From positions 496,001 through 560,000 of the forward strand of contig CAWGMB010000019.1 of the NCBI GenBank assembly GCA_963823515.1: a stretch of DNA of 64,000 nt, read 5' to 3'. The position numbers were made by a program, and so were the translations under genes. The stretch is from Miltoncostaea sp963823515. Lineage in GTDB: Bacteria; Actinomycetota; Thermoleophilia; Miltoncostaeales; Miltoncostaeaceae. The stretch's first letter is position 1. Every line of letters begins with the position of its first letter. Positions 50,292-58,887 of this stretch are shown one piece after another. The notes under the pieces are model-generated. The model ran no database searches. It worked only from the letters and a program-made list of their open reading frames with translations, and had not been told where the DNA came from.

Positions 50292-50643
50292 TCAGTCGAA
50301 GCTCCATGATCGGGCGCACCTCGATCGAGCCGTGCCGGGCCCCCGGGATGCGCTTCGCCGCGCCGATCGCCTGGTCGAGGGTGTCGCATTCGACCATGTA
50401 GTAGCCGCCGAGCTGCTCGTGCGTCTCGGCGAAAGGGCCGTCGCTGAGGAGCGTCTCGCCGTCGCGCATCCGCACTGTCGTGGCCGTGGCCGGCGGCTGT
50501 AGGGCCTCGCCGCCGCGCATGATTCCCTCGGCCGTGATCGCCTCGGTGAACGCCATGTACTCGGCGATCTCGGCCTGCGTGTCCTCGTCGCTCGTCTGCG
50601 CGAACGCGGCCGCGTCATCGTAGATCAGGAGCAGGTAGCGCAT
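50292..50643 (-). CDS. YciI/DGPF-domain protein, in frame with the downstream sigma factor
   Basis: About 116 residues: MRYLLLIYDDAAAFAQTSDED, LLSDGPFAETHEQLGGYYMVECDTLDQAIGAAKRIP and EVRPIMEL are the complete DGPF-type YciI domain, fused by an open frame to the ECF sigma reading. No in-frame stop separates the two; a TGA lies at 50292 in the next frame. Either the domains form one protein, or a one-base insertion hides an ordinary stop/start overlap. I give the domain boundary as the end coordinate. Confidence 0.75.
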
Positions 50644-50728
50644 GGTCGCCTCCCAGGTCCGGACGGCGCCCATCGCCGCCCTCGTCAAGTAGACGGCACC
50701 GGGCTCCGGAAATCGACACCGGCGGCGT

Positions 50729-50734
50729 TACGGT
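50729..50734 (+). promoter_or_regulatory. -10 element TACGGT, probable leaderless promoter of aat
   Basis: TACGGT ends 8 nt before the ATG at 50743. Confidence 0.45.
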
Positions 50735-50742
50735 TGCGCTCG

Positions 50743-51369
50743 ATGCGACCGACCACCCCCGACCACCCCTCGCTCGCGCCCGACGCGCTCCTGGTCGGGT
50801 ACCTCAACGGGTGGTTCCCGATGGACGAGCTCGGCGATGACGGACCGGTCGGGATGTACGAGGCGGATCCGCGCGGCGTGATGCCGATCGAGGGCTTCCG
50901 TACGCCGCGCTCGGTGCGGCGCGCGATGCGCGCCCGGCCCTACGAGATCCGGGTCGATACCGCCTTCGATGAGGTCGCCCGGCGCTGCGCCGAGGGCCGC
51001 GACGACGGCGTCTGGCTCACCCCCCGGCTCGCGGGGGCCTACGGTGAGCTGCACCGGCGCGGGTACGCGCACAGCATCGAGGCATGGGAGGACGGAGCGC
51101 TCGTCGGCGGCCTCTTCGGCGTGGCGCTCGGCGGGATGTTCAGCTCGGAGACGATGTTCCACCGGGCGCCCGACGCCGGCAACGCCGCCCTCGTGGCGAC
51201 GGCCGGGATGCTCGCCGCCGCCGGGTTCTCCCTCTGGGACGTCCAGGCCACCTCCGAGCACACGCGCCGGTTCGGCGCCCACGAGATATCCCCGGCCGAG
51301 TACCGGCGCCGGCTGGCCCGGGCGCTACGCGAGCGCCCCGGCCCGCTGCGGGCCTCGCGGCGGGCCTAG
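50743..51369 (+). CDS. aat: leucyl/phenylalanyl-tRNA-protein transferase
   Basis: 208 residues. LLVGYLNGWFPM is the family's N-terminal helix, ADPRGVMPIEGFRTPRSVRR the GNAT strand, WLTPRLAGAYGELHRRGYAHSIEAWEDGALVGGLFGVALGGMFSSETMF the catalytic core, and NAALVATAGMLAAAGFSLWDVQATSEHTRRFGA the C-terminal part. It adds Leu or Phe to N-terminal Arg/Lys for the N-end rule. The TTG at 50734 is less likely than the ATG because it overlaps the -10 element. Confidence 0.93.
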   Translation: MRPTTPDHPSLAPDALLVGYLNGWFPMDELGDDGPVGMYEADPRGVMPIEGFRTPRSVRRAMRARPYEIRVDTAFDEVARRCAEGRDDGVWLTPRLAGAYGELHRRGYAHSIEAWEDGALVGGLFGVALGGMFSSETMFHRAPDAGNAALVATAGMLAAAGFSLWDVQATSEHTRRFGAHEISPAEYRRRLARALRERPGPLRASRRA

Positions 51370-52709
51370 GCGGCGTAGCGGCGGCGGACGACCAGGGCGG
51401 CCGCCCCGCCGAAGGCCGCGGCGAGCAGCGTGAGGTGGCCGAGGGTGAGGGCGAAGGCGCCGCCGGACACCGTCGGGTCAACCAGGAGGGACTGGAAGGC
51501 GTCGAAGGCCGGGCCGAACGGGACCACCTGGGAGATCGCCGAGGCCACGGCGGCGTTCGGCAGCAGGCCGAGGGCGAGGAGGGGTAGCGCCAGCATCAGG
51601 GCGACCAGCAGCGCGGTGCGCGTCTCGCGGGCCAGCGCGCCGGCCAGCACCCCGAAGGCGCCGAAGGCGAGACCCGCCGCCACGAGCGCCGCCAGCCAGA
51701 GCGGCCATCGCCCCACGGCCAGCGAGGTGAACGCGGCCACGCCTCCGAGCAGGGTCAGCCCCACCACCAGGCACGCGAGAGCGGTGAAGACCATCTTCTC
51801 CGCCACCAACGCCCACGCCGAGACCAGGCCGCGCCCGAGGCGCACGAGCACCTGGTCCTCGCGCTCGGACGACATGGCCGCGGCCGCGAGCAGCACGCCG
51901 GCGAGGCCGAGGCTCACCAGCAGGGCCCCGGCGAAGCCGAAGGCCGACAGCGGCTCTCGGCCCTGCTGCGACTCGCTCACGCGCAGCTCGATGGGGGAGC
52001 GGATCGCGTTGGCGGCCGGCTTGGCGAGGTCGAGGTTGCGCTGGGTCTCGTCGATGAAGTTGACGAGCGGATCCAGCTCGGCGGCGGGCCCGCTCTGCCC
52101 GGTGGCGCGCAGGCGCTCCTGGACGCCCGTCACCAGCACCCGGCTGCGCCTCAGGCCCAGGGCGTCGCCGGTGCGGCCGAAGAAGCCGAGCTCGCCGCCC
52201 TCTATCACCAGGTCCACCAGCCGCAGCACCTGGTCCACGTAGCCCACCGCGATGCGCTGGTTGAGACGGTAGACCGCCGCCTCCAGGTTGCGCACGATCG
52301 CATCGGCCTCGATCGGCGAGCGGCGGCTGGTGTCGAGCCGGAGCGCCGGCTGGCGCACGCCCGACTGCAGGTCGGAGATGAAGCTCTCCGGGATCGTCAG
52401 CACGGCGCTCACCCTCCCGGCTTCGAGCGCCGATGCGGCGGCGTCCGCGTCGAGGCGGCGCACGTCCACGTCCTCGGAGAGCCGGGCGACGTAGTCGTCG
52501 ATCGAGAGGCGGCTCTCGCCCACCGCGACGGTCCGGCCCGAGGTGTCGAGGTTCACCACGGCGACGTCCGGGCGGCGCTCGTCGCTCTGCAGGGCGAGCG
52601 CCACCAGGGCGGCGACCAGCAGCGGGAAGACCACGAGGATCACGAGGACGGCGGGCGTGCGGACGAGCAGGCGCAGGTCCTTGCGCAGCAGGAGGGCGGC
52701 CGATCTCAC
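51366..52709 (-). CDS. ABC-2 type transporter permease
   Basis: 447 residues: N-terminal basic segment and one helix (LLVRTPAVLVILVVFPLLVAALVALAL), a large extracytoplasmic domain (about residues 45-245, VAVVNLDTSGRTVAVGESRLSIDDYVARLSEDVDVRRLDAD, resembling YhgE/Pip-type loops), then five to six helices (SAFGFAGALLVSLGLAGVLLAAAA onward). The GTG start overlaps the ATPase stop. With the ATPase it forms an exporter; the substrate is unknown. Overlaps the convergent aat end by 4 bp. Confidence 0.85.
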   Translation of the reverse strand: MRSAALLLRKDLRLLVRTPAVLVILVVFPLLVAALVALALQSDERRPDVAVVNLDTSGRTVAVGESRLSIDDYVARLSEDVDVRRLDADAAASALEAGRVSAVLTIPESFISDLQSGVRQPALRLDTSRRSPIEADAIVRNLEAAVYRLNQRIAVGYVDQVLRLVDLVIEGGELGFFGRTGDALGLRRSRVLVTGVQERLRATGQSGPAAELDPLVNFIDETQRNLDLAKPAANAIRSPIELRVSESQQGREPLSAFGFAGALLVSLGLAGVLLAAAAMSSEREDQVLVRLGRGLVSAWALVAEKMVFTALACLVVGLTLLGGVAAFTSLAVGRWPLWLAALVAAGLAFGAFGVLAGALARETRTALLVALMLALPLLALGLLPNAAVASAISQVVPFGPAFDAFQSLLVDPTVSGGAFALTLGHLTLLAAAFGGAAALVVRRRYAA

Positions 52710-53428
52710 GCGGTCTCGGTTCCCGCCGGCGCGACGAGCCGCATGAACGCCAGCTCGGCCGCCTCGGCGTCCGAGCCCGGCCCGATCCCGTACTCGCGCA
52801 CCATGTCCTGTGAGGTGCCCGAGAACATCAGGCGCCCGCCGGTGAGCACCAGCATCCGCTCGCCGCGGCGCATGGCCTCGTCGACCGACTGCGTGGAGAA
52901 GAGGAGGGCCATGCCACCGGCCCGCAGCGCCGCGAGCCATTCCCACAGGCGATGGCGCTGGTCGGGGCTGAGCGTGGCGGTCGGCTCGTCGAGGAGCAGG
53001 ACGCTCGGTTCGCCCGCGAGGGCGATCGCCAGGTTGAGCCGCTGGAGGGTGCCGGTCGAGAGCGTGGCGGCGGAGCGATCGGCGAACTCGCCGAGGTCGG
53101 CCCGCGCGATCAGATCCTCGGCCAGGGCGTCTGCGTCGGCGGCGCCCTCGAGCCCGGCGAACAGGCGCAGGTTCTCGCGCGGCGTGAGCCGCTGGTAGAG
53201 CGCCGGCCGCTGCGGCACCCAGCCGATCCGCGGGCTGGCGTCTTCGGCCCACTCGACGGTGCCCGAGGTGGCCCGGGTGACGCCGGCGAGGATCGTGAGC
53301 AGCGTCGTCTTGCCCGCCCCGTTCGGGCCGATCAGCGCGACCGACTCGCCCGCGCTCAGGCGCAGGTCGACGCCGTCGAGCGCGACCACGCCGCGATAGC
53401 GCCGCCCGAGGTCACGGGCGGCGAGCAT
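52706..53428 (-). CDS. ABC transporter ATP-binding protein with an atypical signature motif
   Basis: 240 residues. Walker A GPNGAGKTT at residues 34-42, Q-loop GWVPQRPALYQRLTP, Walker B VLLLDEPTATLSPDQR, and a switch position FSTQ in place of the His. The signature LSGGQ is replaced by LSTGTLQRLN. Function as exporter ATPase is likely, though these two changes could slow ATP turnover. Pairs with the permease downstream. Confidence 0.85.
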   Translation of the reverse strand: MLAARDLGRRYRGVVALDGVDLRLSAGESVALIGPNGAGKTTLLTILAGVTRATSGTVEWAEDASPRIGWVPQRPALYQRLTPRENLRLFAGLEGAADADALAEDLIARADLGEFADRSAATLSTGTLQRLNLAIALAGEPSVLLLDEPTATLSPDQRHRLWEWLAALRAGGMALLFSTQSVDEAMRRGERMLVLTGGRLMFSGTSQDMVREYGIGPGSDAEAAELAFMRLVAPAGTETA

Positions 53429-53442
53429 CGGGGGCCCGGCGC

Positions 53443-54600
53443 TCAGGGCTCGGGCCGCAGGCCGGGGGCGTCGATCGCGCGCGTGGGCAGCTCGCGGGTG
53501 ACCGGCGGGCCGGCCGTCGCCGCGGGCGCCGGCCGGCCCGCCGGGGGGCCCATGCCGAAGCGCTCCGAGGCGAACATCACCGACTCCTTCACGACCACGA
53601 CCACGGGGATGGCGATCAGCACGCCCACGATGCCGGCGACCTGCTCACCGATGAGGAGCCCGAAGATCACCACGAGCGGATGCACTCCGACGGCGGAGCC
53701 CATGATCTTGGGGACCACGATGTGTCCCTCGAGCTGGTGGATCGCGACGAACGCGACCACCACCCAGAGCGCGGCGATCGGGGACGTGAACAGCGCCAGC
53801 AGCACTGGGGGCACGGCGCCGAGGATCGGCCCGACGTACGGGATGAACTCCATCACGAAGACCCAGGCCACGAACGCGACGGCGAAGGTGGCGCCCAGTG
53901 GGAAGAGGCCCGTCACGCCGTAGATCCACAGGACGATGCCGGCGCTGGTGCCGATGATCAGCGACACCAGCAGCTGGGCTTTGACGTACTCGGTCAGGGT
54001 CCGCTCGACCCGCCGGAGGAACATCCCGGTCTCGGGCCCGCCCAGCCGGACGGCGAAGCGCAGGATGCGCGGCGCGTCGAGCAGCATGTAGATGCAGGCG
54101 ACCAGGAGGATGATCAGCGTCACCAGGAGGGCGAGGGCGTTCAGGCTGTAGCCGACGACGTTGTCGGCCGCCTCCGAGGCCCGGTCCTGGAGGCCGGCGA
54201 GGAAGGCGTCGGAGCGAGCCTTCACGTCCACGTCGATGCCGCGCCGGTCGAAGAACTGCTGAAGCGTGTCGGCCTGGCGCTCCGCCTGGTCGGTGTAGAC
54301 CGGCAGGTTGGCCTGGATCTCCTCGATCTGGGTCCGTACCGGCGAGATGACCAGGAACACCGCCAGCGCCACGACCGCGATGAACCCGACGAACACCGTC
54401 AGCACGGCCAGCCCGCGGGGGATGTGGAAGCGTCGCAGGATCCGCACCAGCGGGTTCAGCAGGAGGGCGAAGATCGTGGACACCGTGAAGACGAGCAGCA
54501 CGGGGCCGATGGTCTGCCCGAGGATCCAGACGATCACCAGCACGGCGGCGACCGCCACGAGCTTCGCCCATGGGGGCTGGGGGGCGCTGCGCCCGCTCAT
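53443..54600 (-). CDS. AI-2E family transporter (UPF0118)
   Basis: 385 residues with about eight helices and the family's features: the N-terminal span pair, LVISPVRTQIEEIQANLPVYTDQAERQ soluble loop, RRVERTLTEYVKAQLLVSLIIGTSAGIVLWIYG, PYVGPILGAVPPVLLALF and GVHPLVVIFGLLIGEQVAG. The ATG at 54600 is chosen over 54609 because the TAAGAT element overlaps the latter. The family includes AI-2 exporters and Na+/H+ antiporters; the substrate here is unknown. Confidence 0.85.
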   Translation of the reverse strand: MSGRSAPQPPWAKLVAVAAVLVIVWILGQTIGPVLLVFTVSTIFALLLNPLVRILRRFHIPRGLAVLTVFVGFIAVVALAVFLVISPVRTQIEEIQANLPVYTDQAERQADTLQQFFDRRGIDVDVKARSDAFLAGLQDRASEAADNVVGYSLNALALLVTLIILLVACIYMLLDAPRILRFAVRLGGPETGMFLRRVERTLTEYVKAQLLVSLIIGTSAGIVLWIYGVTGLFPLGATFAVAFVAWVFVMEFIPYVGPILGAVPPVLLALFTSPIAALWVVVAFVAIHQLEGHIVVPKIMGSAVGVHPLVVIFGLLIGEQVAGIVGVLIAIPVVVVVKESVMFASERFGMGPPAGRPAPAATAGPPVTRELPTRAIDAPGLRPEP

Positions 54601-54607
54601 CCCCGGC

Positions 54608-54613
54608 ATCTTA
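54608..54613 (-). promoter_or_regulatory. -10 element TAAGAT of the AI-2E family gene
   Basis: TAAGAT ends 7 nt before the ATG at 54600 and overlaps the ATG at 54607-54609, so the shorter start fits a leaderless message. Confidence 0.45.
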
Positions 54614-54656
54614 GTCGCCTCGCCGCGCCGCGCTGGCGTGACTCGGTGCGGCTCGT

Positions 54657-54662
54657 TACTGT
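54657..54662 (+). promoter_or_regulatory. -10 element TACTGT of the M23-like gene
   Basis: TACTGT ends 8 nt before the ATG at 54671. Confidence 0.45.
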
Positions 54663-54670
54663 TGACGGCT

Positions 54671-55420
54671 ATGCCCCCCCTCACCAGGGAGCAGCTCGCC
54701 GTGCGGCGTTCTGCCCGACGGCGACGCCCTTTGCGCCGCGACCCCCGTGCCCTCGTCTCGGCCGCGATCCCCGTGGCGATCGTCGCCGTGCTCGCGATCT
54801 TGCTCGGCGTGATGGGCGGCAACGCGACCGAATCGGCCGGCCCGCTGGCCTCGCCGGTGCCCTCTCCCGACCTCAGCTCGGGCGCCCGGCCCCCCGAGCT
54901 GATCATCGCCCGTGCCGAGGGCGTCGAGGTGCATCTGCCCGTCGATCCCGAGCGGGTCACCGCCGCCCTCTTCCATCCGATCGACGACCTCTCGGGGATC
55001 GCCCTCGAGTCGTCGGGCGCCGTGACCATCCACCAGGCCGACCGCAACGGCCGCTCGGGCCCGGAGACGGCCGGTCTCGACGTGGGCGCTCCGGCCGGGA
55101 CCGCCGTCTATGCCCCGGTGGACGGCGTCATCGCGAGCGTGAGCGACTACATGGTGTCCGGCCGCATCGAGGGTTATGAGATCACGATCACGCCGGCCGT
55201 CGCCGCCAGCGGCCTCGTCCTGCGGGTCACCCACCTCGGAGACCCCGACGACGGCGAGCGCCCGAGTGTCGGCACGCCGGTCCGGGCGGGCGTCACGCCG
55301 CTCGGCACGGTCCACGACTTCTCCGGGGTGGTCGACCAGGAGCTCAGCCAGTTCACGTCCGACTCGGGCAACCACGTGGACATGGAGCTGACCCGGACCC
55401 GGGCGGCGCTGATCCTCTAG
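54671..55420 (+). CDS. membrane-anchored degenerate M23 (LytM-like) protein
   Basis: 249 residues: an Arg-rich cytoplasmic head, one membrane helix (SAAIPVAIVAVLAILLGVMGG), a P/S-rich linker and a LytM-like beta domain (LDVGAPAGTAVYAPVDGVIASV, VLRVTHLGDPD, VGTPVRAGVTPLGTV, NHVDMEL). The zinc-ligand His before the first Asp and the first His of the HxH motif are changed (AGLDV; HVDMEL), so peptidase activity is doubtful. Such proteins often regulate amidases or scaffold wall synthesis. Confidence 0.8.
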   Translation: MPPLTREQLAVRRSARRRRPLRRDPRALVSAAIPVAIVAVLAILLGVMGGNATESAGPLASPVPSPDLSSGARPPELIIARAEGVEVHLPVDPERVTAALFHPIDDLSGIALESSGAVTIHQADRNGRSGPETAGLDVGAPAGTAVYAPVDGVIASVSDYMVSGRIEGYEITITPAVAASGLVLRVTHLGDPDDGERPSVGTPVRAGVTPLGTVHDFSGVVDQELSQFTSDSGNHVDMELTRTRAALIL

Positions 55421-55437
55421 GGGGCGGCGGTGGCGGG

Positions 55438-55443
55438 TAGGGT
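55438..55443 (+). promoter_or_regulatory. -10 element TAGGGT of the ymdB-like gene
   Basis: TAGGGT ends 7 nt before the ATG at 55451. Confidence 0.45.
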
Positions 55444-55450
55444 GGCCGCC

Positions 55451-56224
55451 ATGAGGGCCATGATGATCGGGGACGTGTTCGCGGGCGTCGGGCTGCGCGC
55501 GCTGCTGGAGCGGCTACCGGAGCTGCGCGAGGCGCACCGTCCCGACGTGGTCGTGGTCAACTGCGAGAACTCCGCCGCGGGGGTCGGCACCTCGCCGCGA
55601 CAGGCGAAGGACCTCCTCGACGCGGGCGTCGACGTCCTCACCGGCGGCAACCACACGCTCCAGAAGGCGGAGATCCTCCCGATGCTCGAGGCCGAGCCGC
55701 GCATGCTGCGCCCGGCGAACATCGCGGTGAAGGCCCCCGGGCGTGGGATGACGACGGTCGAGACGGCCGCCGGCCCGGTGAGCGTGATCAACGTCATGGG
55801 ATCGGTCTTCCTCACCGCCGCCCACAGCCCGTTCGCGGTCATCGACGATCTGGTCGAGAGGGCCGCGCGGGCGGCGGACACCATCCTCGTCGACGTCCAC
55901 GCCGAGGCCACCAGCGAGAAGATCGCGCTCGCCCACCACCTCAAGGGCCGCGTCACGGCGGTGGTGGGCACGCACACCCACGTCCAGACGGCGGACGCCC
56001 GGGTGCTCGAGGGCGGAACGGCATTCATCTGCGACCTCGGGATGACCGGGCCGCACGATTCGGTGATCGGGGTGAGGACGGAGATCGTCCTGCGCCGCTT
56101 CCTCACCCACGGCTCCGGGCGCTTCGAGCCCGCCGAAGGCGGGGTGCTGGTGCAGGGCGTGGTGATCGACGCCGACGAGAAGGGCCGCGCGACCGCGATC
56201 GAGTCGTTCAGCATCGAGGGGTGA
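55451..56224 (+). CDS. YmdB-type metallophosphoesterase (TIGR00282)
   Basis: 257 residues. MRAMMIGDVFAGVGLRAL, VNCENSAAGVG, TGGNHTLQK, VDVHAEATSEK and VGTHTHVQTAD are the successive metal-binding motifs of YmdB, a cyclic-nucleotide phosphodiesterase that in Bacillus affects biofilm and motility switching. It stands alone with its own probable leaderless promoter. Length is normal. Confidence 0.9.
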   Translation: MRAMMIGDVFAGVGLRALLERLPELREAHRPDVVVVNCENSAAGVGTSPRQAKDLLDAGVDVLTGGNHTLQKAEILPMLEAEPRMLRPANIAVKAPGRGMTTVETAAGPVSVINVMGSVFLTAAHSPFAVIDDLVERAARAADTILVDVHAEATSEKIALAHHLKGRVTAVVGTHTHVQTADARVLEGGTAFICDLGMTGPHDSVIGVRTEIVLRRFLTHGSGRFEPAEGGVLVQGVVIDADEKGRATAIESFSIEG

Positions 56225-56229
56225 CCCTC

Positions 56230-56490
56230 TCAGCCGGCGGGTGCGCCCTCACCGGCGGTGGCCAGGGGCAGCTCGACGATCAGCCTCGCTCCCACGCCCT
56301 GGTGGCCCTCGGCCCGGATCGTGCCGCCATGCCGCTCGACGATGGCGCGCGTGATCGCGAGGCCGAGGCCCGCCCCGCCCGTGCGCCGGTCGCGATCGGA
56401 CTGCAGGCGCACGAAGCGGTCGAAGACGCGATCCCGATCGCCCTCGGCGATCCTGGGCCCGTCGTCGCCGCGGTGAGACCGACGCATCCG
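56230..56490 (-). pseudogene. C-terminal remnant of a sensor histidine kinase
   Basis: About 85 residues of a HATPase_c domain: DDGPRIAEGDRDRVFDRFVRLQSDRDRRTGGAGLGLAITRAIVERHGGTIRAEG, that is the G1, F and G2 boxes, then the final strands. The H box, N box and all sensor parts are missing; homology stops at about 56490 and the complete winged-helix gene begins 24 bp upstream. G1 is also damaged (DDGPRIA for DxGxGI). No start codon with a ribosome site is near. Confidence 0.75.
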
Positions 56491-56513
56491 GAGTCCTCGG
56501 CGAGCCGGCCCTT

Positions 56514-57584
56514 TCAGGGGCTGGCGAAGACGACCTCGCGAGACTCCGCCGTGTCGTCGGCGAAGCGGACGAGTCGCTCGGCCTCGTCGCGCAGCGCCGC
56601 GGTCGCTCCCTTGGGCAGGCGGGCGAAGGGCTCGAGGGTGAGGACGGCTGCGCTCTTGATGCGGCCGAGGGTCCAGGTTCCCGCGACGAAGCCGTCCCAG
56701 AGGAAGGTGGCCCGCACCCGGAGGTTCTTCGTGGTGATGCGGTCGCGGTGCTCCTCCGGGACGATCCGGGTGCGGTCGGCGTGGGCGAGAACGAGGTTGT
56801 CGAAGTCCGGCAGCAGGCGGGCGGGTGCGGGGGTCTCCTCGTCCGGACGGGGTGCGTCCGGCAGGTCGAGCAGCTCCCGTCCGGCTTCGCCTCTCAGGGC
56901 GACCAGGCGCGGGCGCAGGCTCTCGAGCACCGCTCCCATGCCGGGCAGGCCACACCATGCCTGCACGTCGGCGGCGGTCGATGGGCCGAACGCGGCCAGA
57001 TGCCGCAGGGCCAGCGCCCCGGCTCCCGCGTCCGCGTCGATCGGCCCACCGATCCAGGTCTCGGCGGGCGTGAAGGCCGAGGCGGCGGGGAAGCTCCAGC
57101 GGTCGTCAGTCGGCACCATCACGAGGGGCATCCGCGTCCGCACCGCGTAGCCGAGGGCCCGCTCGTTCACGCCGGGGAACACGCCGACCAGGTGGTCGCG
57201 CACCTCGGCGAAGGTACGCGGCCGCTCGTCGAGGTACGCCTCTGCCCTGGCGAGTACCTTCGGCAGGTCGAGCCCCTCCGAGCGGTCGCGGATCGCCCGC
57301 ATCGCCGTCTCCATAACCGGGTCGAGCGCGGCCCGCACCGCCTGGAAGTCGGCGGCGCTCATCATGTGGAGCGTCGCCCGCAGCTTCATCCCGCGCACCA
57401 CGGAGCGGTCGCGCAGCGCAGCGCGCAGGTCGTCGGCGGCGAACCCCTCCACCCGCGACCAGAGGCCGATGAACGGCGGCCGCGGCTCCTGCGCCTGCAT
57501 CCCCCCGAGGCGCTCCACCGCCTCGACCACGCCGATCCGCTCGCGGGCCAGAAGCATCTGCCGCGCGAGGGTCGCGCGGTTCAC
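56514..57584 (-). CDS. winged-helix DNA-binding domain protein (HTH_42/AlkX-like)
   Basis: 356 residues. Family motifs: VVEAVERLGGMQAQEPRPPFIGLWSR, GMKLRATLHMMSAADF, RTFAEVRDHLVGVFPG, FGPSTAADVQAWCGLPGM, and LLPDFDNLVLAHADRTRI followed by FLWDGFVAGTWTL. Bacterial relatives include DNA glycosylase-like proteins such as YcaQ/AlkX, though many are uncharacterised. GTG at 57584. Confidence 0.85.
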   Translation of the reverse strand: MNRATLARQMLLARERIGVVEAVERLGGMQAQEPRPPFIGLWSRVEGFAADDLRAALRDRSVVRGMKLRATLHMMSAADFQAVRAALDPVMETAMRAIRDRSEGLDLPKVLARAEAYLDERPRTFAEVRDHLVGVFPGVNERALGYAVRTRMPLVMVPTDDRWSFPAASAFTPAETWIGGPIDADAGAGALALRHLAAFGPSTAADVQAWCGLPGMGAVLESLRPRLVALRGEAGRELLDLPDAPRPDEETPAPARLLPDFDNLVLAHADRTRIVPEEHRDRITTKNLRVRATFLWDGFVAGTWTLGRIKSAAVLTLEPFARLPKGATAALRDEAERLVRFADDTAESREVVFASP

Positions 57585-57603
57585 CCCGCGAAGGCTGATG
57601 GAG

Positions 57604-58887
57604 TCAGTTGACGAGGTACCTCGCCGAGACGGCCTTATCGGCGCGCCGCGGGTCGGCGCCCCGCTGACCCAGCACCCGCCCTTGAGGCCGTCCGGCGATG
57701 CTCGGACGCGGCCAGCAGGCGGCCAGCAGCGCGATCAGAAGGCTGTCTCGGATGACCAGGAGCACGATCGGCCAGGTGTCGAGCGCCACCAGATCCCAGT
57801 ACTGGTGAGGGAAGTAGGCGAAGGTCATCAGCATCGCCGCCGCCGTGAGGGCCATCGCCAGCGGCCCGTAGCGGCCCACCACCAGGAAGCAAACCGGCAG
57901 CAGCCACACCAGGAACTGCGGCGAGAGGACCTTGCCGCCCACGAGTAGCGCCACCAGGGTCGAGGCGGACGCCGCGATGAACAGGCGCGCGTCGCCGGGC
58001 GCGCGGGCCCGGTGCAGGAGCAGCCAGAGGGTCCAGGCGATGCCGATCAGCAGGGCGATCAGGATGGCCGTCGCGATCCCGGCGATCACCGACGGCCCGT
58101 TGCCCGAGAGGCCCTGGCTGCCGAACGAGTTCTCCACCGTCACCGGCACGCCGGCGAGCGCGTGGAGTCCGAGCAGGTAGGCCGAACCGACCGCCTCGAG
58201 CTGGAGCGGGCGGTCCAGGTGGTAGCGGGCGAGGTCCCAGGTCCCCGACGGGGAGAGGATCACGAACGGCAGGATGCCCACCACCACCACCGCGAGGCTC
58301 CCGGCGAGACCCGTCCACGCTCGGCGCGCGCCGACCCGGTGCCGCTGCCAGATGACCATCACCGGGATGAGGGCGAGAGGCACGAGCTTCAGCAGGGCCG
58401 CGCAGGCGAGCAGGGTCCACGCCAGCCGCCAGCGCTCGGTCGCGGCGGCCCAGAGCGTCCAGACCACCATGGCCGACAGGGCGAGGTCGAAGCGGGTCTC
58501 GACCAGGTTGCCGATCATCAGCGGGCTGACGGCGACCAGACACCCCGCCACGGTCTGGCGACGCTCGTCCATGCCGAGGGCCCGGGCGAGCGCGATCACG
58601 CCGAGCACGGTGGCGCACAGGCACGCGAGCATCAGGATCGAGAACGTCACGCCGTAGGGCCCGGGCAGGACGCCGGCGAGCCAGAAGAGCCCCGCCGCCA
58701 GCGGCGGGTACTCCAGGCTGAAGTCGGAGTAGGGGACGTTCCCCGCCGCGATCAGGTCGTACGCCCGCTGGTACGTCGGGATGTCGCTGATGACCGAGTC
58801 GGCGTAGACCCCGATCTGGAGCGGGATCGCCCAGACCACGATGGCGAGCGCCACCGCGAACGCGGGCAGGCCGCGGCGCGAGGTCAC
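57604..58887 (-). CDS. polytopic GT87/DUF2029-like glycosyltransferase
   Basis: 427 residues with ten or more membrane helices. The first periplasmic loop (DSVISDIPTYQRAYDLIAAGNVPYSDFSLEYPPLAAGLFW) has the D-x-x-Y and PP motifs of the actinobacterial arabino/mannosyltransferase-like GT87 group, which use polyprenyl-phosphate sugars outside the membrane. Start GTG overlaps the preceding gene's stop. C-terminal tail is basic. Confidence 0.75.
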   Translation of the reverse strand: MTSRRGLPAFAVALAIVVWAIPLQIGVYADSVISDIPTYQRAYDLIAAGNVPYSDFSLEYPPLAAGLFWLAGVLPGPYGVTFSILMLACLCATVLGVIALARALGMDERRQTVAGCLVAVSPLMIGNLVETRFDLALSAMVVWTLWAAATERWRLAWTLLACAALLKLVPLALIPVMVIWQRHRVGARRAWTGLAGSLAVVVVGILPFVILSPSGTWDLARYHLDRPLQLEAVGSAYLLGLHALAGVPVTVENSFGSQGLSGNGPSVIAGIATAILIALLIGIAWTLWLLLHRARAPGDARLFIAASASTLVALLVGGKVLSPQFLVWLLPVCFLVVGRYGPLAMALTAAAMLMTFAYFPHQYWDLVALDTWPIVLLVIRDSLLIALLAACWPRPSIAGRPQGRVLGQRGADPRRADKAVSARYLVN

